The position numbers and the translations under genes are program-made. From positions 1 through 63,742 of the forward strand of contig DVMJ01000052.1 of assembly GCA_018715065.1 (NCBI GenBank): 63,742 nucleotides of DNA. Direction: 5' to 3'. How positions within the stretch are numbered: the first letter of the stretch is position 1; every line of letters begins with the position of its first letter. The notes beneath the pieces are model-generated. The model was not told where the DNA came from and did not search any database. It saw only the letters and a list, made by a program, of their open reading frames with translations. Source of the stretch: Fimiplasma intestinipullorum (lineage in GTDB: Bacteria > Bacillota_I > Bacilli_A > Erysipelotrichales > Coprobacillaceae). Shown piece after piece: positions 8,443 to 16,491 of this stretch.

Positions 8443-10139
8443 GATCCTACCTCCTTAAAATGGCTCGTAAATTCTTCTACCGTATAAAGAAGCGCTTGAT
8501 GGTCTAATGCCTGTGCCATCGAAAAGATTTCCGGCGGACGGATCCCCACCGTTTCCAGCAACGTCGGATTCCCAAAAATATCATCGCGAGTGCCATCCGC
8601 AATGACCTTGCCATCATCAAGAACCACGATCCGACTTGCCCATTCACAGACTAACTGCATATCGTGGGTCGCGATCATGACAGTGTCTGTCGTCGCGGCG
8701 ATGGCTTTGAGCGTACGCAAAATATCATGACGCGTGGCAATATCCAGATTGGCAGTCGGTTCATCCAATAAAAGGATCGGTGGATTCAAGGCAATCCCTA
8801 TCGCCAGGCTTGCTTTTCGCATCTGTCCTCCGGATAAAAGACGTCCATCCCGATCTGCCAGGGTCTCCAGTGAAAACTGAGATAGCAGTTCATCCGTTCG
8901 CTTGGCATGATCAGTGACCTGACGGACCTGCATGGCATAGGCAATATCATGACGGATCGAATCCTTGATAAACATGTCTTCGGGATTCTGGTACACCAGC
9001 GAAACATAGGGCGATAATTGTTCCGTTCGTTGTCCCGTCACGTCCTGTTCATTCAAAAACATGGCACCGGATGTGGGCTTGACCAAACCGACCATCAGCT
9101 TCATCAAAGTCGATTTCCCGGCGCCATTCGATCCCACTAAAGCAATCTTATCCCCCTTGTGGATCGTCAGATTCAAATGGTCAAGAACAACACGATCCTC
9201 TCCCTTAAAAGAGCGGTAGCACACACACATCTCCTTAAATGTCACAACCGGTTTTTCGGTTTCCGGCTTGAGTGTAGGCCTGGTGAATGATGGCTGATAG
9301 CGACAGTTTTGAAAAGTCTGCATCCCTTGCAAAATGGTTGTCGGCAGCTTGGCTGTTTTCGCCAAAGTACCAGCCTGTTGCATCCTTTTTGCAGCCTGTG
9401 TGACTTGAGGTGGAAAGATATGGCTCTCCTGCAGCTCATCCACATGCCTTAACGCTTCATCGACAGGCAGTTTCCAGGCAACCCCACCCTCTTTCATCAG
9501 CATCACATGATGACAGTAATTGGCAATGTATTCGGTATGATGTTCAATAACGATAATGGTCTTGCCGTACTTCTCATTGAGTGTCTTGAGGATCTCATAA
9601 ACCTCATCGGCATGTTGGGGATCAAGCTGGGCAATCGGCTCATCAAGAATCAGAATATCCGGTCTGAGTGAGATGGCTCCCGCCAAGGCCAATAAGTGTG
9701 TCTGTCCACCGGAAAGCTGCCAGATATAATCCTTTTCACGTGTGGATAACCCAACCATCTTTAAGGCCGCGCGCCCTCTTTCAAGATAATCCGGCATCGC
9801 ATAGTTTAAACATGCATAGGAAGCATCATCTAAAACGGTCGGGCGAACGATCTGATTTTCAAAATCCTGATAAACATAACCTACCTGCGTCGCCAAGGTC
9901 CCGACATCACTGGTGCGGGTATCCAGACCACCCACATGCACCTCACCACTAAAATCACCATCGATGAAATGCGGAATCAGGCCATTCAGGCATTTACAGA
10001 AAGTAGACTTCCCGCAACCGTTGTTTCCAACGATTGCCAGGAAGTCCCCTTGTTCAACCTCGAGATAAAGATGATTTAAAGTTGGCGTTTGACTTGCGGG
10101 ATAAGTAAACGTCAGATCTTTAATTTCAATCGCCTTCAT
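8439..10139 (-). CDS. ECF transporter fused double ATPase EcfA
   Basis: Two ABC ATPase domains in one 566-residue chain. Domain 1 (residues 1-240) has Walker A GNNGCGKST, signature LSGGQ and Walker B ILILDEP. Domain 2 (about 295-540) has GSNGAGKST, LSGGQMRK and ILLLDEP. The linker (about 240-295) carries a low-complexity Thr/Gln/Pro stretch. Such A-A fusions replace separate EcfA1/EcfA2 subunits in some group I ECF systems. Only 3 nt separate it from the S-component gene, and it overlaps ecfT by 4 nt. Both sites look intact, so both halves are probably active. Confidence 0.92.
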   Translation of the reverse strand: MKAIEIKDLTFTYPASQTPTLNHLYLEVEQGDFLAIVGNNGCGKSTFCKCLNGLIPHFIDGDFSGEVHVGGLDTRTSDVGTLATQVGYVYQDFENQIVRPTVLDDASYACLNYAMPDYLERGRAALKMVGLSTREKDYIWQLSGGQTHLLALAGAISLRPDILILDEPIAQLDPQHADEVYEILKTLNEKYGKTIIVIEHHTEYIANYCHHVMLMKEGGVAWKLPVDEALRHVDELQESHIFPPQVTQAAKRMQQAGTLAKTAKLPTTILQGMQTFQNCRYQPSFTRPTLKPETEKPVVTFKEMCVCYRSFKGEDRVVLDHLNLTIHKGDKIALVGSNGAGKSTLMKLMVGLVKPTSGAMFLNEQDVTGQRTEQLSPYVSLVYQNPEDMFIKDSIRHDIAYAMQVRQVTDHAKRTDELLSQFSLETLADRDGRLLSGGQMRKASLAIGIALNPPILLLDEPTANLDIATRHDILRTLKAIAATTDTVMIATHDMQLVCEWASRIVVLDDGKVIADGTRDDIFGNPTLLETVGIRPPEIFSMAQALDHQALLYTVEEFTSHFKEVGS

Positions 10140-10142
10140 CGT

Positions 10143-10979
10143 TTAGGCCCGTTCCTTTCCGGCTTGACGTCTCATGATCTGGAAAATCAGCACTGCAACG
10201 ATCGAAGCGACCACTATACCGATCCATAGCACCGTCTGACTGCCTGCCCAATCTGCTTCCCATTCGATCAAAGCGGTTCCGCTTGTCGCCAACAGCTCTG
10301 CCAGACAAGCTGCCGCAAAGCCAGCCACACACCCCAGGACAAGTTTGAGATCCAAACCGCTTAATGTCTGTTCACTGCGTGGGCGCATTCCCAGTAACGG
10401 TTCAATCTTACCATTCAGTTTAGGTACCAGGAATAAGGTTGGCAGAAGACAGAATAAGATACCTGAGAACAGAAGATCGTTTAAGAAAGCAAACCCTTCA
10501 GTAACAAATACACTGGCAGGTAATCCGGCAACCGCCTCAAAGTCTTCCACCGCCAGCTGAACTTTTAAAATGTCCACCACGGTCCCCATCATTAACTGTA
10601 ACGCCGTTCCGGTGATGGCCGCCAGGCCAACCATCTTTAAGTTTTTAGGATCCTTAACCATTCGACCGGCTACATAAACACCAATCGTGACCGTGATGAA
10701 TTTCTCTAATTCTCCTAAACCACCAAACTGCCCCAGCATGATCTCACTGAAGACAAGTTCACCGGTAGCGGCTCCCAGAGCTACTGACATAGGATCAAAA
10801 AGCATCGCTAAGGTTAAAGGAATAAATAAGAAGTATTCCACTGAAAATTCGACGATTCCAACCTGAAAGCTGGGAATCAGCTCTGTAAATAAAGTGGCCA
10901 GACCATATAAGGCCATACTTAAGACAAAAACCATCAATTTTTGCGACTGCGAAGCCGCTTTGTTCTGTGCAAGATTCAT
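10143..10979 (-). CDS. ECF transporter substrate-binding S component, substrate unknown
   Basis: A 278-residue hydrophobic protein with about six to eight membrane segments. They start at LMVFVLSMALYGLATLF, which contains the small-residue face (AxxxA) that S components use to contact EcfT. It has the loop-rich pattern of S components (IVEFSVEYFLFIPLTLAMLF, VALGAATGELVFSEI). It does not resemble the thiamin, biotin, riboflavin or cobalt families in any motif I can recognise. It is longer than the usual 170-200 residues because of an extra C-terminal membrane part (residues about 215-275). It is the first gene of the operon. The downstream PHP, RpiR and SDR genes suggest a phosphate- or sugar-related ligand, which is inference only. 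Confidence 0.8.
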   Translation of the reverse strand: MNLAQNKAASQSQKLMVFVLSMALYGLATLFTELIPSFQVGIVEFSVEYFLFIPLTLAMLFDPMSVALGAATGELVFSEIMLGQFGGLGELEKFITVTIGVYVAGRMVKDPKNLKMVGLAAITGTALQLMMGTVVDILKVQLAVEDFEAVAGLPASVFVTEGFAFLNDLLFSGILFCLLPTLFLVPKLNGKIEPLLGMRPRSEQTLSGLDLKLVLGCVAGFAAACLAELLATSGTALIEWEADWAGSQTVLWIGIVVASIVAVLIFQIMRRQAGKERA

Positions 10980-11034
10980 GAATACCCTCCTCCACTTTTT
11001 CTCTACTCAAATCTTACACATCTATTTTAGCGCC

Positions 11035-11334
11035 ATTAATGTTAAGGAACGACCATAAACACGTAAATATGTAATTAAATTTTCTAAATATAAGTTAATG
11101 AAAATATAATATCATTTTACATTCATCCACAAAAAACTCTGACACCTAAGCATCAGAGTTCTGCTATGCTCCTTTAACTTCGAAATAGATCTGTTGATCA
11201 TCTCGACCAACGACTTCAAAAACATCCCCGATTTCTCGATGATCAAGATCCCTGATTGTCAAAGGTGCTGCTTCTTTTTAAAGTTGATGGCAAGCCAAGC
11301 GATACAGTCCTGCTTGAAACACTGCAAATCCAAA
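11035..11334. repeat. Direct repeat copy A, degraded 3' end of the thioesterase gene
   Basis: About 300 bp, close to 90% identical by eye to copy B at 12091-12391 (offset 1056 bp). It contains the terminator and the last roughly 60 codons of the acyl-ACP thioesterase reading frame on the minus strand. The frame is dead: the terminal GEWQ codons became GGA GCA TAG CAG, and one T is missing from the poly-T run near 11275. Homology ends near 11334. Confidence 0.85.
11131..11160 (-). terminator. Duplicated terminator, copy A
   Basis: AACTCTGA (11135-11142) pairs with TCAGAGTT (11153-11160), followed by TTTTTT on the minus strand. It is identical to the thioesterase terminator in copy B. Confidence 0.7.
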
Positions 11335-11659
11335 CACCCAGATCAAAGTGAGGTCATATCATAATATAGATTTTAAATATATCTTTCTTGCAGGACATAT
11401 TCAACTTGGATACATGAAGACATGATCATCTTTGAATCAGAGAATGATTGAGTTGTTTGTCGTTGACATGTCCGATGGTTTTGTTAGAATATATTTAGTA
11501 ATACTAAATAGTAAAGGTTAAGAGGCAATGTGTGAAAACAACATATGTTAATAGTCGAAGAAAACAGAAATATTACTCAAAAAACAAATTGCCTGGCAAT
11601 AGACGAAATTTGTTTAGAAATGAATCACATGTTTGTGCCGGACGGAAATGGAGGAAATC
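11335..11659 (+). promoter_or_regulatory. Intergenic region with promoter and palindromic operator
   Basis: Promoter TTGACA (11463-11468), 16 bp, TAGAAT (11485-11490). Immediately after it, at the expected transcription start, is a perfect 19-bp palindrome TATTTAGTAATACTAAATA (11492-11510). A leader of about 150 nt follows, with no convincing gene, although a short open frame starts at 11545. The palindrome is placed where a repressor would block initiation. Its regulator is not evident in the window. Confidence 0.65.
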
Positions 11660-12055
11660 ATGAAAAAATTTTTTGCATTATGTGCAGCGTATGTCTTCAG
11701 TATTGTCATGATCACATTCGTTTTTCCTAAAAAAGAAGTAATGTGTCGACTTATCGTTATTTCTTGTTATCTGTTTATCATTATTCTCTGTCGTTACATT
11801 TATAAACTCAAGTTAATTGACTTAGTTTCAAAAATATCCTATTATTCAAACTTCAAAAGTAATAATGAAGCTAATCATTATCTGAAATATGTTTATAGAT
11901 CTGCTTCTTTATTATTTATTAGTGGTTTATTACTTACATTCATTTTTCATCTTTTAAAAATGACTATTTTCATTGATATCATTGTTTTTCTGGTTCTTTT
12001 GTTTGTTTGGGCAATTTTGGGATATAGATATTCGAAGAAAATAAATCATATTTGA
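11660..12055 (+). CDS. Small membrane protein, unknown function
   Basis: A 131-residue AT-rich gene. ATG 11660 is preceded by GGAGG 5 nt upstream; the TTG start 27 nt earlier has no site. Four hydrophobic segments are visible: KKFFALCAAYVFSIVMITFVF, LIVISCYLFIIILCRYI, ASLLFISGLLLTFIFHLL and FIDIIVFLVLLFVWAILGY. There is a charged loop between the second and third (SNFKSNNEANHYLKYVYR). No family is recognised. Base use is clearly more AT-rich than the neighbours, and the gene is bracketed by the thioesterase repeat, so it is probably cargo acquired by an insertion or recombination event. Confidence 0.75.
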   Translation: MKKFFALCAAYVFSIVMITFVFPKKEVMCRLIVISCYLFIIILCRYIYKLKLIDLVSKISYYSNFKSNNEANHYLKYVYRSASLLFISGLLLTFIFHLLKMTIFIDIIVFLVLLFVWAILGYRYSKKINHI

Positions 12056-12090
12056 ATGATAGTATGCATCTTTTCTATTTATTGAACGGT

Positions 12091-12391
12091 ATTGATGTTA
12101 AGGAACGACCATAAACACGTAAATATATAATTAAATTTTCCAAATATAAGTTAATGAAAAGATAGTATCATTTTATATTCAACCACAAAAAACTCTGACA
12201 CCTAAGCATCAGAGTTCTGCCATTCTCCTTTAACTTCGAAATAGATCTGTTGATCATCTCGACCAACGACTTCAAAAACATCCCCGGTTTCACGATAATA
12301 GAGATCCATGATTGTCAAAGGTGCCGCTTCTTTTTTAAAGTTAATGGTCAGCCGCGCGATATATCCCTGCTTGAAACGCTGCAAATCTAAA
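12091..12391. repeat. Direct repeat copy B, intact 3' end of the thioesterase gene
   Basis: The partner of copy A at 11035-11334. It includes the real 3' end of the acyl-ACP thioesterase gene and its terminator. The shared block starts at ATTGATG here and ATTAATG in copy A, and ends after the CTGCAAATC run. Confidence 0.85.
12187..12216 (-). terminator. Terminator of the pepP-thioesterase operon
   Basis: AACTCTGA (12191-12198) and TCAGAGTT (12209-12216) form an 8-bp stem that overlaps the stop codon. It is followed by a T run on the minus strand. Confidence 0.85.
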
Positions 12392-12942
12392 AGATCTGTC
12401 ACCCATTCAATATAGCGCGCATTGTTCATATGCTGGTTCGTATCAATATCACTGTAAAGAACCTGGCGCGTCATCACCTTTGTCAGCGCCTGCACATCCA
12501 CTGAAAAATCAGGTAACTCCAGACAGACTTCCGGATCGATCTCTTCCGGGAAAGTGACCCCCGCTCTTGCAGGCATCGTGATACGACGCCGTTTGAGATC
12601 AAGCATCGTCCAGACGCTGGAGGCATTGATCATCGTCTCGCCATTTTCGTCAACGATCTGATAATAACGCGGATAAATGACCTTAGAAGGCCGTCCTGGC
12701 CAGGTCAACAAACGGATCTTCTGTTCAAAACGGACAGGATGTCTCACCTCTAAGGCCATCTTTGCTAAGATCCAGCCATAGGTACCGATCATTTCTGGTT
12801 TCCAGACCTTGATGATCTCTGCATGTTCCGTCGCCAGATCACTGCAGGCCTTTAAGATTTCAGCCATGCGCCAGTTACCGGTAAAATCGACTTCCTGATA
12901 AGTAATCATTTTTTCTTTTTTCCATTTCAATTCATTGCTCAT
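12202..12942 (-). CDS. Acyl-ACP thioesterase
   Basis: A 246-residue double-hotdog thioesterase of the FatA/FatB-related bacterial family. It hydrolyses acyl-ACP and releases free fatty acids from the fatty-acid synthesis pathway in the cytoplasm. The first hotdog starts at MITYQEVDFTGNWRMAEILKAC. The second carries the catalytic loop SDIDTNQHMNNARYIEW, with the Asn-His-Asn pattern. Length is typical. Its ATG directly follows the TAA stop of the upstream aminopeptidase, so the two are co-transcribed. The 3' end is duplicated 1056 bp downstream. Confidence 0.9.
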   Translation of the reverse strand: MSNELKWKKEKMITYQEVDFTGNWRMAEILKACSDLATEHAEIIKVWKPEMIGTYGWILAKMALEVRHPVRFEQKIRLLTWPGRPSKVIYPRYYQIVDENGETMINASSVWTMLDLKRRRITMPARAGVTFPEEIDPEVCLELPDFSVDVQALTKVMTRQVLYSDIDTNQHMNNARYIEWVTDLLDLQRFKQGYIARLTINFKKEAAPLTIMDLYYRETGDVFEVVGRDDQQIYFEVKGEWQNSDA

Positions 12943-14721
12943 TTAAATCTCCCTCGTGTATTCCTTTAACCATACCTTTTCTTCTTCACTCATATATGGT
13001 GAAAGTTTCTCGTAAACTTCTGCGTGATAGGCATTCAGCCATTCCTTCTCCTGATGACTAAGTGCTGCCGGATCAACACCATCCAAATCAATTGGCGTAA
13101 AAGTCAAGACCTCAAAATGCATGAACTGGCCATAGTCATTCATCTTTCCTTTAACACATAATAATTCATTTTCATGACGTACCCCATGACTGCCCGGAAT
13201 GTAGACACCTGGTTCATCGGTCGTGATCATGCCTTCTTCCAGGACTGCCATTTCCTGTCGATTAGGCAGCACTTTCCAGCGAATGCCGTTAGGTCCTTCA
13301 TGCACATTCAACAGATGTCCGACACCATGGCCCGTTCCACACTGATAGTCCAGATCTTCATCCCACAAAGGGCCCCGCGCTAAAATATCCAGATTCAGAC
13401 CGGTACAACCATATAAGAAATGCGCGTTTTGTAAGCGTAACAGGCTTTTGAGCGCCAGGGTAAAATGATGTCTTTGTTCAGCAGTGATGTCACCTAAAAC
13501 AAAGGTACGGGTAATATCCGTTGTGCCGCTTAAATACTGCCCGCCGGAATCCACCAGCAGCACGCCTTCTGCCTGCATGGTTGCCTGATTTTCCGGCTTC
13601 GCACTGTAATGCATCATCGCTGCATTCGCCTGATAAGCGGCAATGGTGGTAAAGCTTAAATCGATAAAACCAGGTATAGCCGCACGCAGCTTTTCAAGAT
13701 GATCACTGGCCTCGAGTTCCGTGATCGGACGCTGACGGATCGTATTTTTAAGCCAGTACATGAATTTCGTCACCGCAACGCTATCCATCAAATGCGCTTC
13801 TTTTGTTCTGGCAATCTCGACCTCGTTCTTGATCGCCTTAAACAGCGTTGAAGGGTTATTGCCTTCGATCCTGCGTACCGACGGATTCACTTTTTCTAAC
13901 AGAGCCGCATTGACTTTCTGCGGATCAAAAAGGAGACTCTTTGCATCTAACAGCACGAGATCCTCCATCAGGGCAAAGTAATCGCGACAGGTGACCCCTG
14001 CCTTTGCCAGTTCCGTTTTCAACTGGTCAGGCATTGCGGCTGTTTGCACATACAGCGTTGCCAGATCCATCTCAATCAGCAGATAACTCAAGACCACCGG
14101 ATTGCACGCCACATCATGACCTCGGATATTTAAGATCCAGGCAATATCATCCAAACTGGTCACCAGATGGCTTTCAGCCCCAACCTGGCGCATTTCCGTT
14201 CGAATACGAGCCAATTTCTTTTCTCGACTTTCCCCGCAGTAAGCCAGGTCATAATCGAAGGCCTCCTGGCAGGAAAGCGCTGGCCGATCCGGCCAGATCT
14301 CATCGACCAGATCCTCAGCAAGAGCCATCGTCATCATTGGCAAAGCACGCTGCATGCTCTGTGCCTGATGATAAGATAGCGTCCGGCCATCCGCCCCCAA
14401 ACAGAACGGACCTGTAAATAGCATAGCCAGTTTCTCAATCACCGTCGGTACTCCGGGTTGTCCCATGCGCATCAGTTCAATTCCACTGTTCTCCAGCTGT
14501 TTTTCAGCTTGAACAAAATAACGTCCATCTGTCCACAAAAAAGCTTCCTGTTTTGTAACCAGCAGCGTACCGGCAGAACCGGTAAATCCGCTTAAATAGG
14601 CGCGCGCCTTAAAATAATCCCCAACATATTCTGACTGATGAAAGTCAGCGGTCTCTACTAAGTACGCATCGCACCCCTTTTTTTCCATCAATGCCTGTAA
14701 GGCAAGAATTTCTTTTTTCAT
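12943..14721 (-). CDS. Xaa-Pro aminopeptidase (M24B family)
   Basis: A 592-residue cytosolic metallopeptidase that removes an N-terminal residue preceding proline. Two creatinase-like N-terminal domains (residues about 1-300) precede the pita-bread catalytic domain. Metal ligands are visible: VDSGGQYLSGTTDITRTF (two Asp), GTGHGVGH (His), TTDEPGVY (Glu) and RHENELL (Glu). The length matches the long eukaryote-like XPNPEP1 form common in Firmicutes. The stop is adjacent to the thioesterase start, and the GGGAG before that ATG lies inside this gene. Confidence 0.93.
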   Translation of the reverse strand: MKKEILALQALMEKKGCDAYLVETADFHQSEYVGDYFKARAYLSGFTGSAGTLLVTKQEAFLWTDGRYFVQAEKQLENSGIELMRMGQPGVPTVIEKLAMLFTGPFCLGADGRTLSYHQAQSMQRALPMMTMALAEDLVDEIWPDRPALSCQEAFDYDLAYCGESREKKLARIRTEMRQVGAESHLVTSLDDIAWILNIRGHDVACNPVVLSYLLIEMDLATLYVQTAAMPDQLKTELAKAGVTCRDYFALMEDLVLLDAKSLLFDPQKVNAALLEKVNPSVRRIEGNNPSTLFKAIKNEVEIARTKEAHLMDSVAVTKFMYWLKNTIRQRPITELEASDHLEKLRAAIPGFIDLSFTTIAAYQANAAMMHYSAKPENQATMQAEGVLLVDSGGQYLSGTTDITRTFVLGDITAEQRHHFTLALKSLLRLQNAHFLYGCTGLNLDILARGPLWDEDLDYQCGTGHGVGHLLNVHEGPNGIRWKVLPNRQEMAVLEEGMITTDEPGVYIPGSHGVRHENELLCVKGKMNDYGQFMHFEVLTFTPIDLDGVDPAALSHQEKEWLNAYHAEVYEKLSPYMSEEEKVWLKEYTREI

Positions 14722-14733
14722 CCTCTTCCTCCT

Positions 14734-15231
14734 CTAAAAACGAAAGACAAAACAAACCTCCGTCAAGTTGACACCACTAAAATCAACCTCACGGCTAGTC
14801 ACAATCTGTCCGCCTATATGCTCATAAAAGTGAACCGTAGGGTTCGACTGCAAACACCAAAGATAAAAGGCATGTTCTTTGCGGGCGCGTAAGACCACCT
14901 GTACATAGGTGACGATCGCACGACCGATGCCTTTTCCATGACTGGCTTTGCTTAAATACAGGCCCTGCACCTCGCTCAAGCAATCTTCCACCTGTTCACG
15001 CGCTGGACTAATATCAAACAGCCCCACCGGCTTTTCATCTTCGTAGACCAAATATTGATAAGCGCCGATCAGATCATATAGAGCATCAAATCTGACAATA
15101 TTTTTTTCTAAAGACATTTGATCAAGATATGCCTGAGGAATCAAACCGGGATAGGTTTCCATCCAGCATTGATAATGCAGGCTTGCGAAAATTGGCACCT
15201 GTTCACGTAATAATGGTCGATATGTCAGCAT
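14734..15231 (-). CDS. GNAT-family N-acetyltransferase
   Basis: A 165-residue acetyltransferase of the GCN5 superfamily. The acetyl-CoA-binding motif A is visible as VQGLYLSKASHGKGIGRAIVTYV (residues about 88-110), followed by the Asn-rich LWCLQSNPTVHFYEHIGG, typical of the C-terminal half. The start at 15231 is supported by GAGGG 6 nt upstream. It precedes the aminopeptidase gene by 12 nt and is probably the first gene of that operon. The acceptor substrate is unknown. Confidence 0.88.
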   Translation of the reverse strand: MLTYRPLLREQVPIFASLHYQCWMETYPGLIPQAYLDQMSLEKNIVRFDALYDLIGAYQYLVYEDEKPVGLFDISPAREQVEDCLSEVQGLYLSKASHGKGIGRAIVTYVQVVLRARKEHAFYLWCLQSNPTVHFYEHIGGQIVTSREVDFSGVNLTEVCFVFRF

Positions 15232-15270
15232 TAAAATCCCTCACTTTCCTGATTATCTTTAGTATAACAC

Positions 15271-15299
15271 TTTTCAAACTGAATTACTTTGATTATAAT
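15271..15299 (+). promoter_or_regulatory. Predicted sigma-A promoter of the membrane protein gene
   Basis: TTTTCA (15271-15276), 17 bp, TATAAT (15294-15299). The -10 box is perfect and the -35 box weak. It lies 28 bp before the start codon. Confidence 0.55.
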
Positions 15300-15326
15300 G
15301 TATTTAAACGACAAAGGAGGAATTTC

Positions 15327-15914
15327 ATGCATCTCAAAAAATACATCCAGCTTCAAATCTTTTTCCAGAACGTGGATTTAGTGAAGATCTATCAAGAAAA
15401 CCATGAAGACAAGGTCCTGCTTGCCAGTCGCATGGCTGAATTAAGCCACCTGGATTACCGCCTTTGTTATGAATACTTAGATGAACAGCTAAAAATTGCC
15501 CGTCAGGCGCACTCTGAAATTAATGATCAGAGCTTCCAAAAGATGATGACGAAAGTCCCTTTAAAAGATCGAACCTTGAATCGTTGCCTGTTGGCAAGCT
15601 TTGTGCTTGGTATCTTCACATCTCTAGCCCTCGGGCTCAACAGTCTACTGATCATCTTACAGTTCAGTCACATGCTTGAACTCCATACCCTGCCAGATAG
15701 CTGGCTGATCCTACCTGATTTTATTTTAGTTGTGACAGCTACGGTCTTTATTGGTATCGGCACCTTTTCACATCGTAAGTGGGCAACCCTTGTTGCCGGC
15801 ATTCTTTTTGCCTGTGCGACCTGCATTTATCTGCCCTATGCCATCGCTCCCGGCCTATTGACCATCCTGACTTTTTGGGGATACAAACAACAATATACCA
15901 CCCGACGACCTTAA
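15327..15914 (+). CDS. Membrane protein of unknown function
   Basis: A 195-residue protein. ATG 15327 follows AAAGGAGG by 6 nt; the longer open frame from 15129 lies antisense to the GNAT gene and is not used. The N-terminal half (1-90) is hydrophilic and helical (DLVKIYQENHEDKVLLASRMAELSHLDY). The C-terminal half has four hydrophobic segments (LLASFVLGIFTSLALGL, WLILPDFILVVTATVFIGI, LVAGILFACATCIYL, AIAPGLLTILTFWG). No family is recognised. It is a single-gene unit with its own promoter and terminator. Confidence 0.78.
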   Translation: MHLKKYIQLQIFFQNVDLVKIYQENHEDKVLLASRMAELSHLDYRLCYEYLDEQLKIARQAHSEINDQSFQKMMTKVPLKDRTLNRCLLASFVLGIFTSLALGLNSLLIILQFSHMLELHTLPDSWLILPDFILVVTATVFIGIGTFSHRKWATLVAGILFACATCIYLPYAIAPGLLTILTFWGYKQQYTTRRP

Positions 15915-15928
15915 CCGGTCGTTTTTTT
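15903..15928 (+). terminator. Terminator of the membrane protein gene
   Basis: ACGACC pairs with GGTCGT (15905-15910, 15917-15922), followed by TTTTTT. It overlaps the end of the reading frame. Confidence 0.8.
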
Positions 15929-16008
15929 GCGCAATCTAAAAGCAGCCGGAACTTCCGACCGCTCGCTTCTCTTGCATCTTTTCCACATCTTAAATTAGGA
16001 TGGCTGAC

Positions 16009-16338
16009 TCAGCCATTTTGAATTTTCTCATGAAGACAGTCCAGCAGATGATCAATATGATCTTTGTGCTGCAATAGACAAGTACACATTTCCTCAATGA
16101 CGGTCTCTTTGCCAGGCTGGTGCTGCTTTTCCAGTGAAACAAATTCCAACAGGATTTCCTGACTGATCCCTTCTTCCAGCAGAGCCTTCACCAGGCTGAT
16201 CCATTCGACATCATTTTGCTCATAATAACGAATGCCATCCTGATCCCGTTTGATTGCCGGCATCAATCCGATGCGATCATAATAACGCAGGGTTTCTGTC
16301 GATATGCCTGTTTGTCTGCTGACTTCTGTAATCTTCAT
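16009..16338 (-). CDS. MerR-family transcriptional regulator
   Basis: A 109-residue regulator with a MerR winged-helix N-terminus (MKITEVSRQTGISTETLRYYDRIGLMP), a wing, and a short dimerisation helix at the C-terminus (residues 75-109). The single Cys cluster (ECMCTC-like MCTCLL) in the helix may be redox-active or metal-binding, but no metal-site signature is clear. It resembles the small NmlR/AdhR type that answers to aldehydes or thiol stress. Its promoter carries the typical MerR operator in a 19-bp spacer, so it is probably autoregulated. The same operator sits in front of the C-S lyase gene at 3685-4854. Confidence 0.9.
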   Translation of the reverse strand: MKITEVSRQTGISTETLRYYDRIGLMPAIKRDQDGIRYYEQNDVEWISLVKALLEEGISQEILLEFVSLEKQHQPGKETVIEEMCTCLLQHKDHIDHLLDCLHEKIQNG

Positions 16339-16371
16339 GTGACTCGCTCCTTCGTCTTTCTTTTCACTCCT

Positions 16372-16402
16372 ATTCTACCCCTTGGACTGAACTCCAAGTC
16401 AA
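16372..16402 (-). promoter_or_regulatory. MerR-type autoregulated promoter
   Basis: Minus-strand TTGACT (16397-16402), 19 bp, TAGAAT (16372-16377), with the palindrome CTTGGACTGAACTCCAAG (16381-16398) filling the spacer. It shares an 18-bp identical block with the promoter at 4926-4956. Confidence 0.8.
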
Positions 16403-16438
16403 GCAAAACAACAGCTTTTTTTATAAATAAACCACATA

Positions 16439-16473
16439 CAAAAAAAGCATCCTGTCATTTTACTGACAAGATG
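16439..16473 (-). terminator. Terminator of the CMD-family gene
   Basis: GCATCCTGTCA (16447-16457) pairs with TGACAAGATGC (16463-16473), with one mismatch. A T7 run follows on the minus strand. Confidence 0.85.
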
Positions 16474-16491
16474 CCTCATTACATGATCATC

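Noticed and set aside
11545..11730. A 61-codon open frame in the leader of the small membrane protein gene
   Set aside because: It overlaps the better supported start at 11660, has no ribosome site of its own and no domain.
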